DNA from: Diphasiastrum complanatum
Taxonomy: Eukaryota > Streptophyta > Lycopodiopsida > Lycopodiales > Lycopodiaceae
Reading direction: 5' to 3'
Assembly (NCBI GenBank): GCA_029204225.1
Contig: CM055106.1
Location: forward strand, 47,190,633 to 47,254,632
Length of the DNA: 64,000 nt
Made by a program: the position numbers and the translations under genes. Under the pieces are notes generated by a model. That model saw only the letters and a list, made by a program, of their open reading frames with translations, had not been told where the DNA came from and did not search any database. Shown in pieces: positions 19,525 through 29,290 of the stretch (position 1 is the first letter of the stretch; each line of letters starts with the position of its first letter).

Positions 19525-21734
19525 TTGCAATGTGTTTTTGAGCTGTGGACTGATCGTGTGAACGTATCGCGAAAGGTTGTGACAGACAATGCGTCCAACT
19601 GCCGTGGTATGGGGGAGCTTCTTATGGCAGACTACCCCTCCATTGTCTGGACTCCATGTGCCGCACACTCACTGGACCTCCTCCTGCATTCCATCGGGCG
19701 CCTGCCTTGGGTCAGTGACATTCTCACGAGGGCACTTGCAGTTGTGGACTTCGTCACACGCAAGCGCCGCATGACGGCCCTTTTCTGCACATTCAGCAGG
19801 TAAGCTCCTACTTATTTTTTGGCTCGTTCAAGATGCTTCCTTATTTTTTGCTCGTTTCATGTGTGCATCTCATTCCGTTTGTCAATGCAGGCTCGACTTG
19901 AAGAAGCCCGCTCGCACCCGCTTCGCCTACCAATTCATCATGCTTGAGTGGCTACACAAGCTCAAGGGTGAATTGCGGCACATGGCCACTTCGGCAGAGT
20001 TCACCGCCATGGACCTGTCCACGACCCCAGAGGGCTTGGCCTTCCATGACATCTTATTCATGGAGCCTTTCCGGGTGGATATGCAGCAGCTCATGGACGT
20101 CATGCGCCCCATCCACTCTGTTATGAGGCTCGTTGATTGCGAGGGGTGCACGATGGGCCTCATTTACGAGTTCATGGAACGCATAGGCGAGTCTCTCCAG
20201 CGATTTGAGCTGGACCTTGCCGGGTATAACCTTTTTCCGTCTCGCTATCCTTACTTCCATTTCGCACTCTGTTTCGTCTTGCTGCCGCAACACGATGGTA
20301 TGTAACTGTTGCCTCCACGTGGTTTGGTCCACAGGTTGGAGCCTATCAGGCGCTTGTGGCAGCGGCGATGGGATAAGTTTCACCGGCCCATTCACAGTGT
20401 GGCCAACATAATGCATCCGCTGTTTCAGAGCGAGAGGCAGTACGACGATGCAGAGCTGCGTGCGGACTGGTTCGCATACATCTGCCTCCTCAGCAGCGAC
20501 ACTGGGTTCCGCAGCAGGCTCGAGGTGCAGAGGCTCGGTTACAGGTAAACTCTTGATCTATCGTACCATGTCGTTCGTTCAATTTCCCTGCGGTGGCTCA
20601 AGTGTACTCAAGCATATCGTTGCTCAACTGCAGGCACTCTCTGGGGTTGTTCGGCGAGGACCTCGCACGTGTTCGAGAGAACAGGCTCTTGCCTGTATCA
20701 TGGTGGGAGAGCTACGATGCCGGGCAGCCAGACCTGAGGACGCTCGTGCTCCGAGTCCTTTCACAGGTATGTTGTCTGATCTCATTCATCCAACCAATTT
20801 GCACATTTTCTCTACAAGGTCGGTACTCACTGGAGTTGTTGCCAATTAATGCAGGACTGTTCTGCTTGCGTGTGCGAGCGGAACTGGTCAGCGTTCAGCC
20901 TTGTTCATACGAACAGGCGGAACCGTCTGACGACGGAGCAATGCAATGACCTGGTGTATTGCAACACCAACACCAGAGTGGTTCGACGCATCACAGAGAG
21001 CATGAGGCGCACGCGCCCTACTGCTGCAGGTATATTTCATTGCTCTGTCGTTTTGCTTTCGTATTGGTTGAAGACATTCAATTTAATGCCGTCACGGTTG
21101 CTTCGTCTATTCTCACGAATGATTGGCTTGTGCAGGTCAACCTTGATGAGTGCCTGGTTGCAGCGGCAAGTCGTGAGCCAGAGCCAGAGGTTGATCCAGA
21201 CAATGCCGCTCGGCGTGCTCTGCGGGGTGATCCCGAGGATGATGCCGATGCTGATGAGACCACCACCCTCCCTGCTGACGTTCCATTGCCCTCCTCTGAT
21301 GATGAGCCCACATATGATTCAGACGAGACGGTCGACCTAGCAGGGTATGGTCCACGTGCCCCACCCAGTACTCCCGCTTCACGCCCCCTTTCAGATGATG
21401 GCTGGTCAGAGTTTGCGAGGGAGACAGAGGCTGCTGCCCAGAGACAGATAGCGCAGAGACGACTCAGAGCATCACAAGCAGGCAGTTCCTCCCAGAGACG
21501 CCCCCGTGGCAGAGGGAGACCCCCAGGCAGGAGTGTACCATAGAGGGTTCCTTCCGGCAGACCCAGAGGCAGGCCAGCCAAGAGGGGACGCACTGATGAT
21601 TTTTCTAGTCGTCTCTTGGCAGGCGTTGGCCCTGACTTAGAGGAGTCCCAGATGCCTCCAGACTCCCAGCCAGACTTTGTATTTGACACCCCTGCAGATG
21701 CATCTGGCACGCAGAGGGATGATTTTTTTAGCAC
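19525..21734 (+). pseudogene. hAT transposase (DUF659 core, dimerisation domain), copy A, five introns
   Basis: Exons inferred from GT-AG sites are 19525-19799, 19891-20223, 20335-20544, 20634-20766, 20855-21029 and 21136-21543. Joins 1-4 preserve the frame; exon 5 to 6 does not. VVTDNASNCRGMGELLMADY and PCAAHSLDLLLHSIGRL mark the DUF659/RNase H-like core. LPVSWWESYDAGQPDLRTLVLR and CERNWSAFSLVHTNRRNRL mark the hAT C-terminal dimerisation domain. An acidic region and an AT-hook-like RRPRGRGRPPGR follow to the stop at 21541; similar coding sequence then continues to about 21735. The BED finger and first catalytic region are absent, so this copy is not autonomous. Confidence 0.85.
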
Positions 21735-21820
21735 AGATTCGCATCTTGTCGTTCTTCTTGGGTACTATGACTATCGGTGATATCCATTCTGTGTGCTCAA
21801 TTTCATAAATGAAATCGGCA
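21735..21820 (-). mobile_element. Captured Ty3/gypsy RT scrap, antisense
   Basis: The minus strand encodes ADFIYEIEHTEWISPIVIVP and KKNDKMRIC, the RT fingers region of a gypsy element. It is joined directly to the hAT C-terminal coding end. The same junction occurs at 26202-26459. Confidence 0.85.
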
Positions 21821-22722
21821 TACACCAGGTCATTGCACCGCTCCGTCGTCAGACGGTTCCGCCTGTTCGTGTGAACAAGGCTGAACGCTGACCAGTTCCG
21901 CTCGCACACGCAAGCAGAACAGTCCTGCATTAATTGGCAACAACTCGAGTGAGTACCGACCTTGTAGAGAAAATGCAAAAACTGGTTGGATGAATGAGAC
22001 AAGACAATGTACCTGTGAAAGGACTCGGAGCGCGAGCGTCCTCAGGTCTGGCTGTCCGGCGCCGTAGCTCTCCCACCATGATACAGGCAAGAGCCTGTTC
22101 TCTCGAACACGTGCAAGGTCCTCGCCGAACAGCCCCGGAGAGTGCTGCCCCTCTCTGAAAGATCCCGGCATGGACCTCGGGATGTGGATGGCTGGGAGGA
22201 TGCGGATGGACGATGCGGATATGGAGGTGGTGGCATAGGTGCAGGTGCGGAAGCGGAGAATGTGGATGGGCTGTGCAGATCTGACGGTGATGGCAGAGGC
22301 GTAGGTGCAGCAGTGGAGGCCGTGGATCCATGGGGAGTACTGGCGGTGGCGGTGGCGGGGGCGGATGCAGCGGCGGTGGCGGGTGTAGATGCGGCGGTGG
22401 CGGGCGGTGGCGCTGGGTGTACCAGTGGCAGGGTCGGTGGCAGTGGGTGCACCAGTAGAAATAGAGTCCGCGACATCTGTGGACGGCTCGCCGGGCTCAG
22501 TAGCTGTCTCAGAATATGTCTCCATAATGCGAGCCCTCTCCGCAGCGGGGATGACCATACAAATTCAGATCCCGTAGCGTCCCCCCGTGGGTCGGACTCG
22601 CAACCCCCCCAGATGTGCTCGAACCCGAGAGGCGTTCCCTGTGAACTGCTTTCGACAAAAAGGGCAACGCCACTTTTTGTCGGGCATGACCTCCACCTCA
22701 TCCCAAACGGGAAGAGCAACCA

Positions 22723-22723
<1 letters not shown>
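21821..22723 (-). pseudogene. hAT transposase derivative, copy B (BED finger plus dimerisation domain)
   Basis: From ATG at 22723 the minus strand encodes a BED-type zinc finger (KKWRCPFCRKQFTGNASRVR followed by AHLGG). After a frame change near 22560 comes PAAERARIMETYSE and a low-complexity Ala/Pro/Thr/His linker. It passes straight to LFGEDLARVRENRLLPVSWW and, past a retained intron, to CERNWSAFSLVHTNRRNRL. The DUF659 catalytic core is missing. It is truncated in exon 5 at 21821, where the gypsy scrap begins. Such BED-plus-dimer derivatives can act as non-autonomous elements or repressors. Confidence 0.8.
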
Positions 22724-22766
<43 letters not shown>

Positions 22767-23014
22767 GCACACACAGAAGCACGGAAATCCAAGCTCTCTC
22801 CCGCCCTAAACCCTAAACCCCAAACCCAAGCACCCTTGAACCTAAATCCTAAACTCACACACACACATTGTGCACACACACAAATCCTCTCTCTCTACGT
22901 TCCTCACACTCTCTCTCTTCCTCTCTCTCTCTCACACACAGATCACCACACACAACTGAATGCACACAAATACACAATTTTCACACACACACACACACAC
23001 ACACACAAACACCA

Positions 23015-23045
<31 letters not shown>

Positions 23046-23050
23046 CTCTA
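22723..23050 (-). other. hAT 5' leader with CT/CA microsatellites and telo-box
   Basis: CT runs lie at 22723-22762 and about 23013-23041, and a CA run at about 22982-23008. CCCTAAACCCTAAACCCC is at 22804-22821, two plant telomere units or a telo-box, an element found in plant promoters. The same leader organisation recurs at 27955-28200. Confidence 0.7.
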
Positions 23051-23139
23051 TGCTCTCCCACACTCTCCCTCTTCCGCCCTCCTCCGCCCTCTGCCTGCTC
23101 TCGGGTTCTGCAGACTGTCCGCAGGGCCCGCGGGTTTTT

Positions 23140-23284
23140 GCTTTTTTTTTTTTTAAAAAAAACGCGTCCGGACGCTGGACGCGTCCAGCCTTTAAAAAAA
23201 AAAAAATTAAAAAAAAAAGGACGCGTCCGACCCCGCGTCTGGGGGTTGGACGCGTCCGGGTCCGGGCGTCGGACGCGGACGCGG
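23140..23284. repeat. GGACGCG/CGCGTCC subterminal array
   Basis: After poly-T and poly-A tracts, CGTCC/GGACG occurs about ten times in both orientations (CGCGTCCGGACGC, GGACGCGTCC and similar) up to the terminal inverted repeat. Clusters of short motifs near transposon ends are typical transposase-binding sites in hAT elements. The function here is inferred. Confidence 0.65.
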
Positions 23285-23307
23285 GCACTTTGGCTCGGAC
23301 CCTCATG

Positions 23308-23311
<4 letters not shown>

Positions 23312-23338
<27 letters not shown>

Positions 23339-23340
23339 AT
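23312..23340. repeat. TA microsatellite at element boundary
   Basis: About 13 TA units lie directly after the hAT-like end. Confidence 0.9.
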
Positions 23341-23435
23341 CATAGATGCACCAAAGAGAGAGAGATAGCGAGAGCACGAGATAGAGTTCTCCGGTCAAAA
23401 ATATAAATAGTTTGCTCTTTCATGCCCGATTCTGT

Positions 23436-24367
23436 GGTATCTCAGTTATGGGAGGCATGGGTAGTGGTTAGGTTTGGTGCAAATTTTTTTAGGTAACTTT
23501 GCCTTTTAGATATGTGCCAGACACTCTCTGATAATTAATTTCGGGGGGGGTAGGGGGAGGAAACTTGTTTTTATTTCATTTTGGGGATGTGGGACCGTTA
23601 GGGAAGGGCCTGTATATTTTAATTTTAAAAATGTCGGACGCATCCGGACCCGGACGTACCCCTGAGGCGTCCACGTCCGGACGCGGACGCAGACGTGCGT
23701 CTAGACGCGCGTTCGCGTCCGGGTCTCGCTTCCTTAGATATACATATATATATATTATATATGTATATATATATATATATATCAAACATGAGGGTCCGCG
23801 CCGAACGCGGGCAATCCGCGTCCGGTGTCTGGACCCGGAGGCGTTCGACCCTCGGACGCGGGGTCGGACGCATCCATTTTTTTTTATTTTTTTTATTTTT
23901 TAAAGCCTAAATAACACTAAAAAAATTTATAGAAAAAAAAAGCGGACGCTTCCAGACCCCAACCCCTGGCACGTCCGGGTTCGAACGCAAACGCGGACTC
24001 GCGTTCGGATGCACCATCCGCTTCCTTAGATATATATATATATATATATATATATGTATCTATATCTCTAAGGAAGCGGACCCTGGGCGCGGACGTCCGC
24101 GCCCGCGTCTGGACGCGGACGCCTTAGGGGTGCGTCTAGCATTTTTCAATTTTTTTTTTTCAAAAAAAAAAAAAATACAGGCCCCTCCCCCCACTGTCCC
24201 ACATCCTCAAAACGAAATAAAAACAATTTTCCTCCTACCCCCCCGGAATTGATTATCAGATGGTGTCTGGCACCCACCTTCCCCCTCCTGTTTAGAAAAA
24301 GGAAAAAGGTGCCTAAAATTTTTTGCAACAAACCTAGCCACTGCCCATGCCTCCCATAACTGAGATA
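23436..24367. mobile_element. Foldback structure: ~300-bp inverted arms around a 248-bp GC-rich insert
   Basis: The left arm (23436-23738) and right arm (24067-24367) are inverted relative to each other. GAGGCATGGGTAGTGGTTAG on the left corresponds to the reverse of CTAGCCACTGCCCATGCCTC on the right, and both arms end CTTCCTTAGA against TA repeats. Between them, inside TA tracts, lies 23783-24030, which begins CAAACATGAGGGTCCG (related to the hAT end) and ends CTTCCTTAGA. All parts are rich in GGACGCG. No transposase frame exists, so this is a non-autonomous derivative. Class assignment (hAT foldback or Helitron-like) is open. Confidence 0.65.
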
Positions 24368-24544
24368 TTGCCAAACAACGATGACTAATGAGCAGTCCAT
24401 AAATTATTATGAACCTTCATTGGGAACTAAGCTCCAAAAAGGCGGCAAAGAAAGATCTGAAAGAGGTTTGGAGTGAAGATGATGGTTTGCATGGCAAACA
24501 GATTATTGATTTAGGGTTTAGGGTGCATCAGTGACTGTCTCAAA

Positions 24545-24863
24545 GAAGTGAATGCTCACCAGAAGAGTGACAAGCTCTCGAGACCACAAGTCTTGAGGGA
24601 AATCAATGCTCACTAGGAGAGTGAAAAGCTCTCAAGACAGGGAACCACAAGACCTACACACTACTATGTCTTATATGATGAGATCGGTTTCCCCTCGGAT
24701 GAACTTCAACAGCTTACTTATTACTTATGCAAAACCGTGTCATTCACTACAGGGAACCACAAGACCTACACACTACTATGTCTTGGTTGATGAGATCGGT
24801 TTCTCCCCGGATGAACTTCAACAGCTTACTAATTACTTATGGCACAACTTCAACACGCTGTCG
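24545..24863. repeat. Tandem repeats of about 56 and 112 bp
   Basis: GGGAACCACAAGACCTACAC occurs at 24640 and 24752, a period of 112 bp, each followed by GATGAGATCGGTTTC and GATGAACTTCAACAGCTTAC. Just upstream, a shorter duplicated segment (AATGCTCAC, AGAGTGA, AAGCTCTC) occurs at about 24550 and 24606. Confidence 0.85.
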
Positions 24864-24904
24864 CAATTTTGCGTACCAACACGGGGGCTCCGAAACATCT
24901 CCCA

Positions 24905-25633
24905 GTTTTCAAGTCCCGACCGGACAAAGTGTCCCTGAAGCCCTGTTTAACGTCGAACTTCGGACGGACGTTTTGGGTTGGCCGGCCATTTTGGGCTGGC
25001 CGGCCGTCCGTTCCTCCTCCTGTCTATTCCCACAGGTTCCTATCGAGGTTGTCCACTGGCCGAAACAGACGGCACCTGAAACGAATTTCGTTTGGAGAAA
25101 CGGGGCCGTCGGACGAAAAGTTGCAAAACTAGTCTATTTCGCTTGACCTAATTGCGTTTCTATCCCGTCGAAGGGCCATTTTGACCGAACGATACCCGAA
25201 TCGAGCCAGGCTCGGTCCCTTGAGTTCGTATCAGGATCACGAATCTGTGGACTGTATTCCTGGGCCATTTTTGTCAATTCCAAATGTTTTCAGTTCCCGT
25301 CCCTCACGAAGTGTCCCTGAAGCCCTGTTCAACGTCGAACTTCGGACGGACGTTCCGAGCTGACCGTCGGTCATTTCCTCGTCCTGTCTGTTCCGACAGG
25401 TTCCTATTGAGGTTGTCCACTGGCCGAAACAGACGGCACCTGAAGCAAATCCCGTTTGAAGAAACGTGGCCGTCGGACGGAAAGCTGCAAAACTAGTCCA
25501 TTTCCCTTGACCTAATTGCGTTTCTCTCCCGTCGAAGGGCCATTTTGACCGAATGATACCCGAATCGAGCCAGGCTCGATCCCTTGAGTTCGTATCGGGA
25601 TCACGAACCTGTGGACTGTATTCCTGGACCATT
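24905..25633. repeat. Tandem duplication, 382-bp unit, two copies
   Basis: GTCCCTGAAGCCCTGTT occurs at 24931 and 25313. The homology covers TTGTCCACTGGCCGAAACAG, GAAGGGCCATTTTGACCGAA and TGTGGACTGTATTCCTGG in both copies. It is GC-richer than its flanks and has no convincing long frame. I do not recognise the family. Confidence 0.9.
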
Positions 25634-25895
25634 AATGCATTGCCTGTGGTGCAATGCCTACGACACAATGAGGATGTGGGGTTGATGATGTTTATGACTG
25701 TGGTTATGATGATTATGGCTGTGGCTTGTTTTGATGGTTATGGCTATGGGGTTGTGGGTTTATGATGATTTGTTAGGGTTTTAGGGTTTGGGGTGTTATG
25801 TTAACTGTGCCATTTGTTAGGGTGTCGGGTTTAGCGTGTTATGTTCAATGGTTGGACATGATGCAGATGTTATGTCTTAACATGAAAATGTGTTG

Positions 25896-25896
25896 G

Positions 25897-25924
<28 letters not shown>
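25896..25924. repeat. CT microsatellite
   Basis: About 14 CT units in otherwise plain sequence. The stretch 25634-26120 holds no gene I can see. Confidence 0.9.
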
Positions 25925-25927
<3 letters not shown>

Positions 25928-26126
25928 TTGCACAGAGCAAACCATTTCTAATTAACCATTTAAATTTCACAGAGCTAACCATTTGTAAGCAACCATGACA
26001 AATTAGCTGACACCCACCCAATTCAAAAGGCTATGCGCATTATTGGTGGAATACAAATATTGCTTTGCATGGAATTACAAGGATCTGAATGGTATACCAC
26101 CAACCGTAGTCTAGCATACCATACCC

Positions 26127-26459
26127 TTGGTGGATGGAGCAGTCCCCAAGGTGAGCCGCTACTATCACTGCAATCCTGACTACACGGAGTTGATCAAGCA
26201 GGAGTTGCAGAAGTTACTTCATGCCGATTTCATTTATGAAATTGAGCACACAGAATGGGTATCACCGATAGTCATAGTACCCAAGAAGAACGACAAGATG
26301 CGAATCTGTGCTAAAAAAATCATCCCTCTGTGTGCCAGATGCATCTACAGGGGTATCAAATACAAAGTCTGCCTGGGAGTCTGGAGGCATCTGGGACTCC
26401 TCCAAGTCTGGGCCAACGCCTGCCAAGAGACGACTAGAAAAATCATCGGTGCGTCCCCT
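26127..26459. mobile_element. Gypsy RT / antisense hAT C-terminus chimera
   Basis: On the + strand 26127-26300 reads VPKVSRYYHCNPDYTELIKQ, then LLHADFIYEIEHTEWVSPIV and PKKNDKMRIC, the start of a gypsy RT. It is fused at about 26305 to the reverse complement of the hAT C-terminal coding end (minus strand: SSRLLAGVG and EESQMPPDSQADFVFDTP). The junction is the same as at 21735. The gypsy piece extends further upstream here than in the other copy. Confidence 0.85.
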
Positions 26460-26491
26460 GTTACCAAATGGAGAAACTGCTCCTTGGTAAC

Positions 26492-26632
26492 CTATTCGTC
26501 GAGTTCTTCGGCGAATTGTTCCTGTTCTTCAACTTCCATGGGTTCTTTCCCCTTGCTGAATCTCAGGGATTCCGTTTCTAATTCATCAATGCCTCTTGTC
26601 AGGGGTTGATCAGGTCCCGGAGAAGTGGTCAT
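26492..26632 (-). pseudogene. Ty3/gypsy gag N-terminus
   Basis: From ATG at 26632 the minus strand encodes 46 residues (MTTSPGPDQPLTRGIDELE and an acidic QEQFAEELDE end). It then reaches TAG at 26492, after which the same frame continues VTKEQFLHLV before the hAT chimera begins. It lies about 910 bp downstream of the PBS, as expected for gag. The identification rests on position and acidic composition; there is no zinc knuckle because the rest is lost. Confidence 0.55.
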
Positions 26633-27545
26633 TTTCAGAGATAGAAAAAGTGTGCCTGACGTTTCTTTTAAAAAAAAAAAGTCGAAAAGACTAATTTATA
26701 ATTGTACAAAAGAGGGAAAGAAAACTTAGCTCTTTTTGAGAACTATACTCCCACAGAGAGAATCAAGAAAAGCCCTCTCAGCTCTTCCACAACTGCTTTC
26801 AGACCTGCTGTCCGGAAAAAATCAGAGATCAGGGTGCCAAAATGCAAACAAATTTCTGATTTGTCTTGCCCCCTTTCCTCGCTGTCAGAGGTATTGTTCT
26901 GTGTCTCAGAAAAATCCGGATAAAAAACTGAAATTTATCCACAAAATCTGCTTTAACTCAAGAAAGATTCTCGCTGTCTGAATAGCGACACTGTGGCTCC
27001 ACTAAAATCCAGATTTGAAGCTTAAAAACTATCTAGAATTTTGAAATTGTTGAGAAGGAGCCCTCGCTGATCCAAATACAGATCTGAGTCTGATCTGGTT
27101 TGTAGGATAATTCACCTCCAGGGTCCTCTGACACACAGCGATGGAGCTACAAAAATATGTATAACTGTCCAGCGCTGACCCTGCCTCCAAATTGCTCTCA
27201 AAATCTGATTGCAAAAAGGGATTCTACGCTGCAAAATCAGCGATGGAGTACTTAATATGCAGCAATGGACCTGCACTACCCTTTTGCTTCCATTTCCGCT
27301 CAGATTGCAGTAGTTTACACTAAAAAATCAGGGATAACTATCTGATTTTGCAGCGATGGATATCTATCACAAGTGCTGTCCTAAATCCACTCAAATAGGT
27401 AGCAAATCCACTAAGATTTCCTCAGTAGAGTACTGTTTCTCCAGTGCTGGATCTGTGCTACCGACTCTTGAAAGTTGGAAAGAGATTCTGTACCCTCTAC
27501 TAACTTTCTCTACTACTCTGCTACTAAGCTCCCAGAGATGGAGAT
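26633..27545 (-). other. Gypsy 5' leader (untranslated)
   Basis: About 910 bp between PBS and gag. It contains several loose repeats of CAGCGATGGA and AAAATCAG (for example near 27139, 27239, 27353) and otherwise nothing recognised. Confidence 0.5.
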
Positions 27546-27558
27546 GGCTTTGATACCA
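27546..27558 (-). promoter_or_regulatory. Primer binding site of gypsy element (tRNA-Met-like)
   Basis: The minus strand reads TGGTATCAAAGCC one base inside the LTR, one mismatch from the initiator tRNA-Met complement TGGTATCAGAGC. Confidence 0.75.
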
Positions 27559-27559
27559 G

Positions 27560-27917
27560 TGTAAGAGATCTAAACACCACAGTAGGGCAAACACTCACTG
27601 ATCCACCCAACCTTGCCTACCCCCTGATATGGAGCAAGCCCCTCCTAGCCCAGTGTGAGGCCTGGTAGCATGTATACTGCCAAGTGTCGGCCACGTGGCA
27701 CTGACGTGGCCGACTGCACGTCGGGACCCAATGTGGGGCCCTATCCTGCTGACAGGGTCCCTAGGTTGTGTCAGGCCCGCCATGGCTATGGACCGTGCCG
27801 GGGCACACTACTCACACTGTCTTGCCCTGTTGGTCGTGTACACTGGACACGACCCTGACTGTGGTATCTGACCTCCAGTGTTCTCCAAGGTTCGGCACCG
27901 GTCACGTGCTCGTAACA
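27560..27917 (-). repeat. Ty3/gypsy LTR (about 358 bp)
   Basis: It runs from TGTAAGAGATC to CGTAACA, so it has TG..CA ends, and adjoins the PBS. No partner LTR is in the window. The outer flank is hAT-like sequence, so the gypsy element inserted into a hAT derivative. The outer boundary is inferred from the TG..CA rule and the switch to hAT sequence. Confidence 0.6.
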
Positions 27918-27992
27918 GCGGGGGCGGTGAGTGCACCAGTGGCAGGGACGGCAGACTCTAAACCCTAAACTCACACACACACCATGTCTCGT

Positions 27993-28023
<31 letters not shown>

Positions 28024-28028
28024 AATCC

Positions 28029-28073
<45 letters not shown>

Positions 28074-28440
28074 AATCACCACACACACGCACAGATGCAT
28101 ACACAAATCAACTAACCCACATACACACACAGAGAGAAATCATCACACAAACACACACACCATACACCCAAATGTACACACTCTCTCTCTCCCTCACTCA
28201 CAGATGCTCTCTCGCGCCCTCTTTCTCTCCTCTCTCAGTCTCTCGGGCTTCTGCGGACTGTTCTGCTGCCCGCGCGCCCTTCTGGTTTTTTTTTTTTTAA
28301 TTAAAAAAACACGTCCGGAACGTTGGACGCGTCCTCTGGACGTGTCTAGAAAAAAAAAAAAAAATAGGACGTGTCCGATCCCGCGTCCGGGGGTCGGACA
28401 CGTCCGGGTCCCGGGTCTCGGGCGTCGGACGCAGAGGCCA
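27918..28440 (-). mobile_element. hAT end remnant with microsatellites and GGACGYG array
   Basis: It repeats the organisation of 22.4-23.3 kb: GTGCACCAGTGGCAGGG, CTAAACCCTAAACTCACACA, CA and CT runs (about 28005-28072), poly-T/A, then GACGYGTCC motifs (28308-28430). The BED exon and the terminal inverted repeat are missing; similarity stops at GGCGTCGGACGCAGAGGCC. Confidence 0.7.
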
Positions 28441-28859
28441 AACTAAGATTAGGTTGATCCAATACAGAACTCTCAAACTTATATCCTGATCAAACTTACT
28501 TCTATTCCAATCAAAATGGAATTAGTAACCTTTGACCTTTCACTATACTACTCATAGATAATGATTCAAATATCAAACATGTTCTAGTTCCAGATTGTCC
28601 ACAACAATCCCTAGAGAATTTCTCTTATTCGAAAAGTTCCAATTAGGTATCTTACTTTGAATCTATCCAAAATTACTTTCTCATCAACTTGCTATTAAAA
28701 TTTGATTGTTACCACAACAAACATACTATAGTTATTCAGTCCTTGAATGCAAAACCATTCATAAAGCTCTTTATAAAAAATTATTTTTTTTTTGTTTTTT
28801 ACCATGTGAGGTGCCGATATTGTTGCCCCATACCCTGTCATAATCACAAACACTTATCA
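28441..28859. other. AT-rich stretch, no gene seen
   Basis: Nothing recognisable apart from poly-T near 28785. Confidence 0.5.
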
Positions 28860-29290
28860 TCAGTCTATAGAATTCAATGCCAATGCTTTGCATGTTTTAG
28901 ACTATCTAAGACCGTATGCAAATGTGTCTCATGCTCCTCAAGAGTCCTACTATAAATCAAAATGTCGTCCAAAAATACCACCAGAAACTTCCTAGATATG
29001 GACAAAGAATATCGTTCATCATCTGTTGGAAGGTTGTCGAGGCATTAGTTAGACCAAAGGGTAAAACTAAAAAATCATAATGGCCATACCTAGAACGAAA
29101 ACCAGTTTTGGAAACATCCCCCTCGTGGATTCTAATTTGATGGTACCCTGACCTAAGGTCCAATTTGGTGAAATACTTAGCACCATTCAATCGGTCCATT
29201 AAGTCGTCCATCCGAGGTAACGGATAACGGTTCTTAATAGTCATTTTATTAAGCTTCTTGTAATCGACACAAAGACCGGCGACCCTGGCT
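28860..29290 (-). mobile_element. Ty3/gypsy RT fragment
   Basis: The minus strand encodes [66 protein letters not shown] and, in an adjacent frame, [16 protein letters not shown] with the catalytic DD. It ends in degenerate sequence on both sides, and no LTR was found. One frameshift near 28975 separates the palm from the DD motif. Confidence 0.88.

Larger units (their letters stand above)
19374..23311. mobile_element. Composite hAT-like element with 27-bp inverted ends in TA repeats
   Basis: The left end CAGACATAAGGGTCCG (19374 onwards) and the reverse complement of the right end CAGACATGAGGGTCCG (ending 23311) match at 25 of 27 bases. Both ends abut ATATATAT, consistent with an 8-bp hAT target duplication, although it cannot be told apart from TA repeat. 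Inside are a sense transposase derivative (copy A, 19525-21735) and an antisense derivative (copy B, 23311-21821), tail to tail around an antisense gypsy RT scrap (21735-21820). Copy A lacks its N-terminus and copy B lacks its core. Confidence 0.7.

Noticed and set aside
19374-23311. ATATATAT as proof of an 8-bp hAT target duplication
   Set aside because: Both flanks are TA microsatellite, so an 8-bp match is uninformative; used only as consistent evidence.
23565-23910. Overlapping frames encoding Tyr-Ile repeats and Arg/Pro-rich segments
   Set aside because: They arise from TA repeats and the GGACGCG array of the foldback, not from a gene.
23783-24030. Helitron (TC...CTRR ends inserted between A and T)
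   Set aside because: On the minus strand it begins TCTAAGG and ends TTGA next to T, partly fitting, but there is no clear 3' hairpin or Rep/helicase source, and the related larger element has true inverted ends. Class left open; not called a Helitron.
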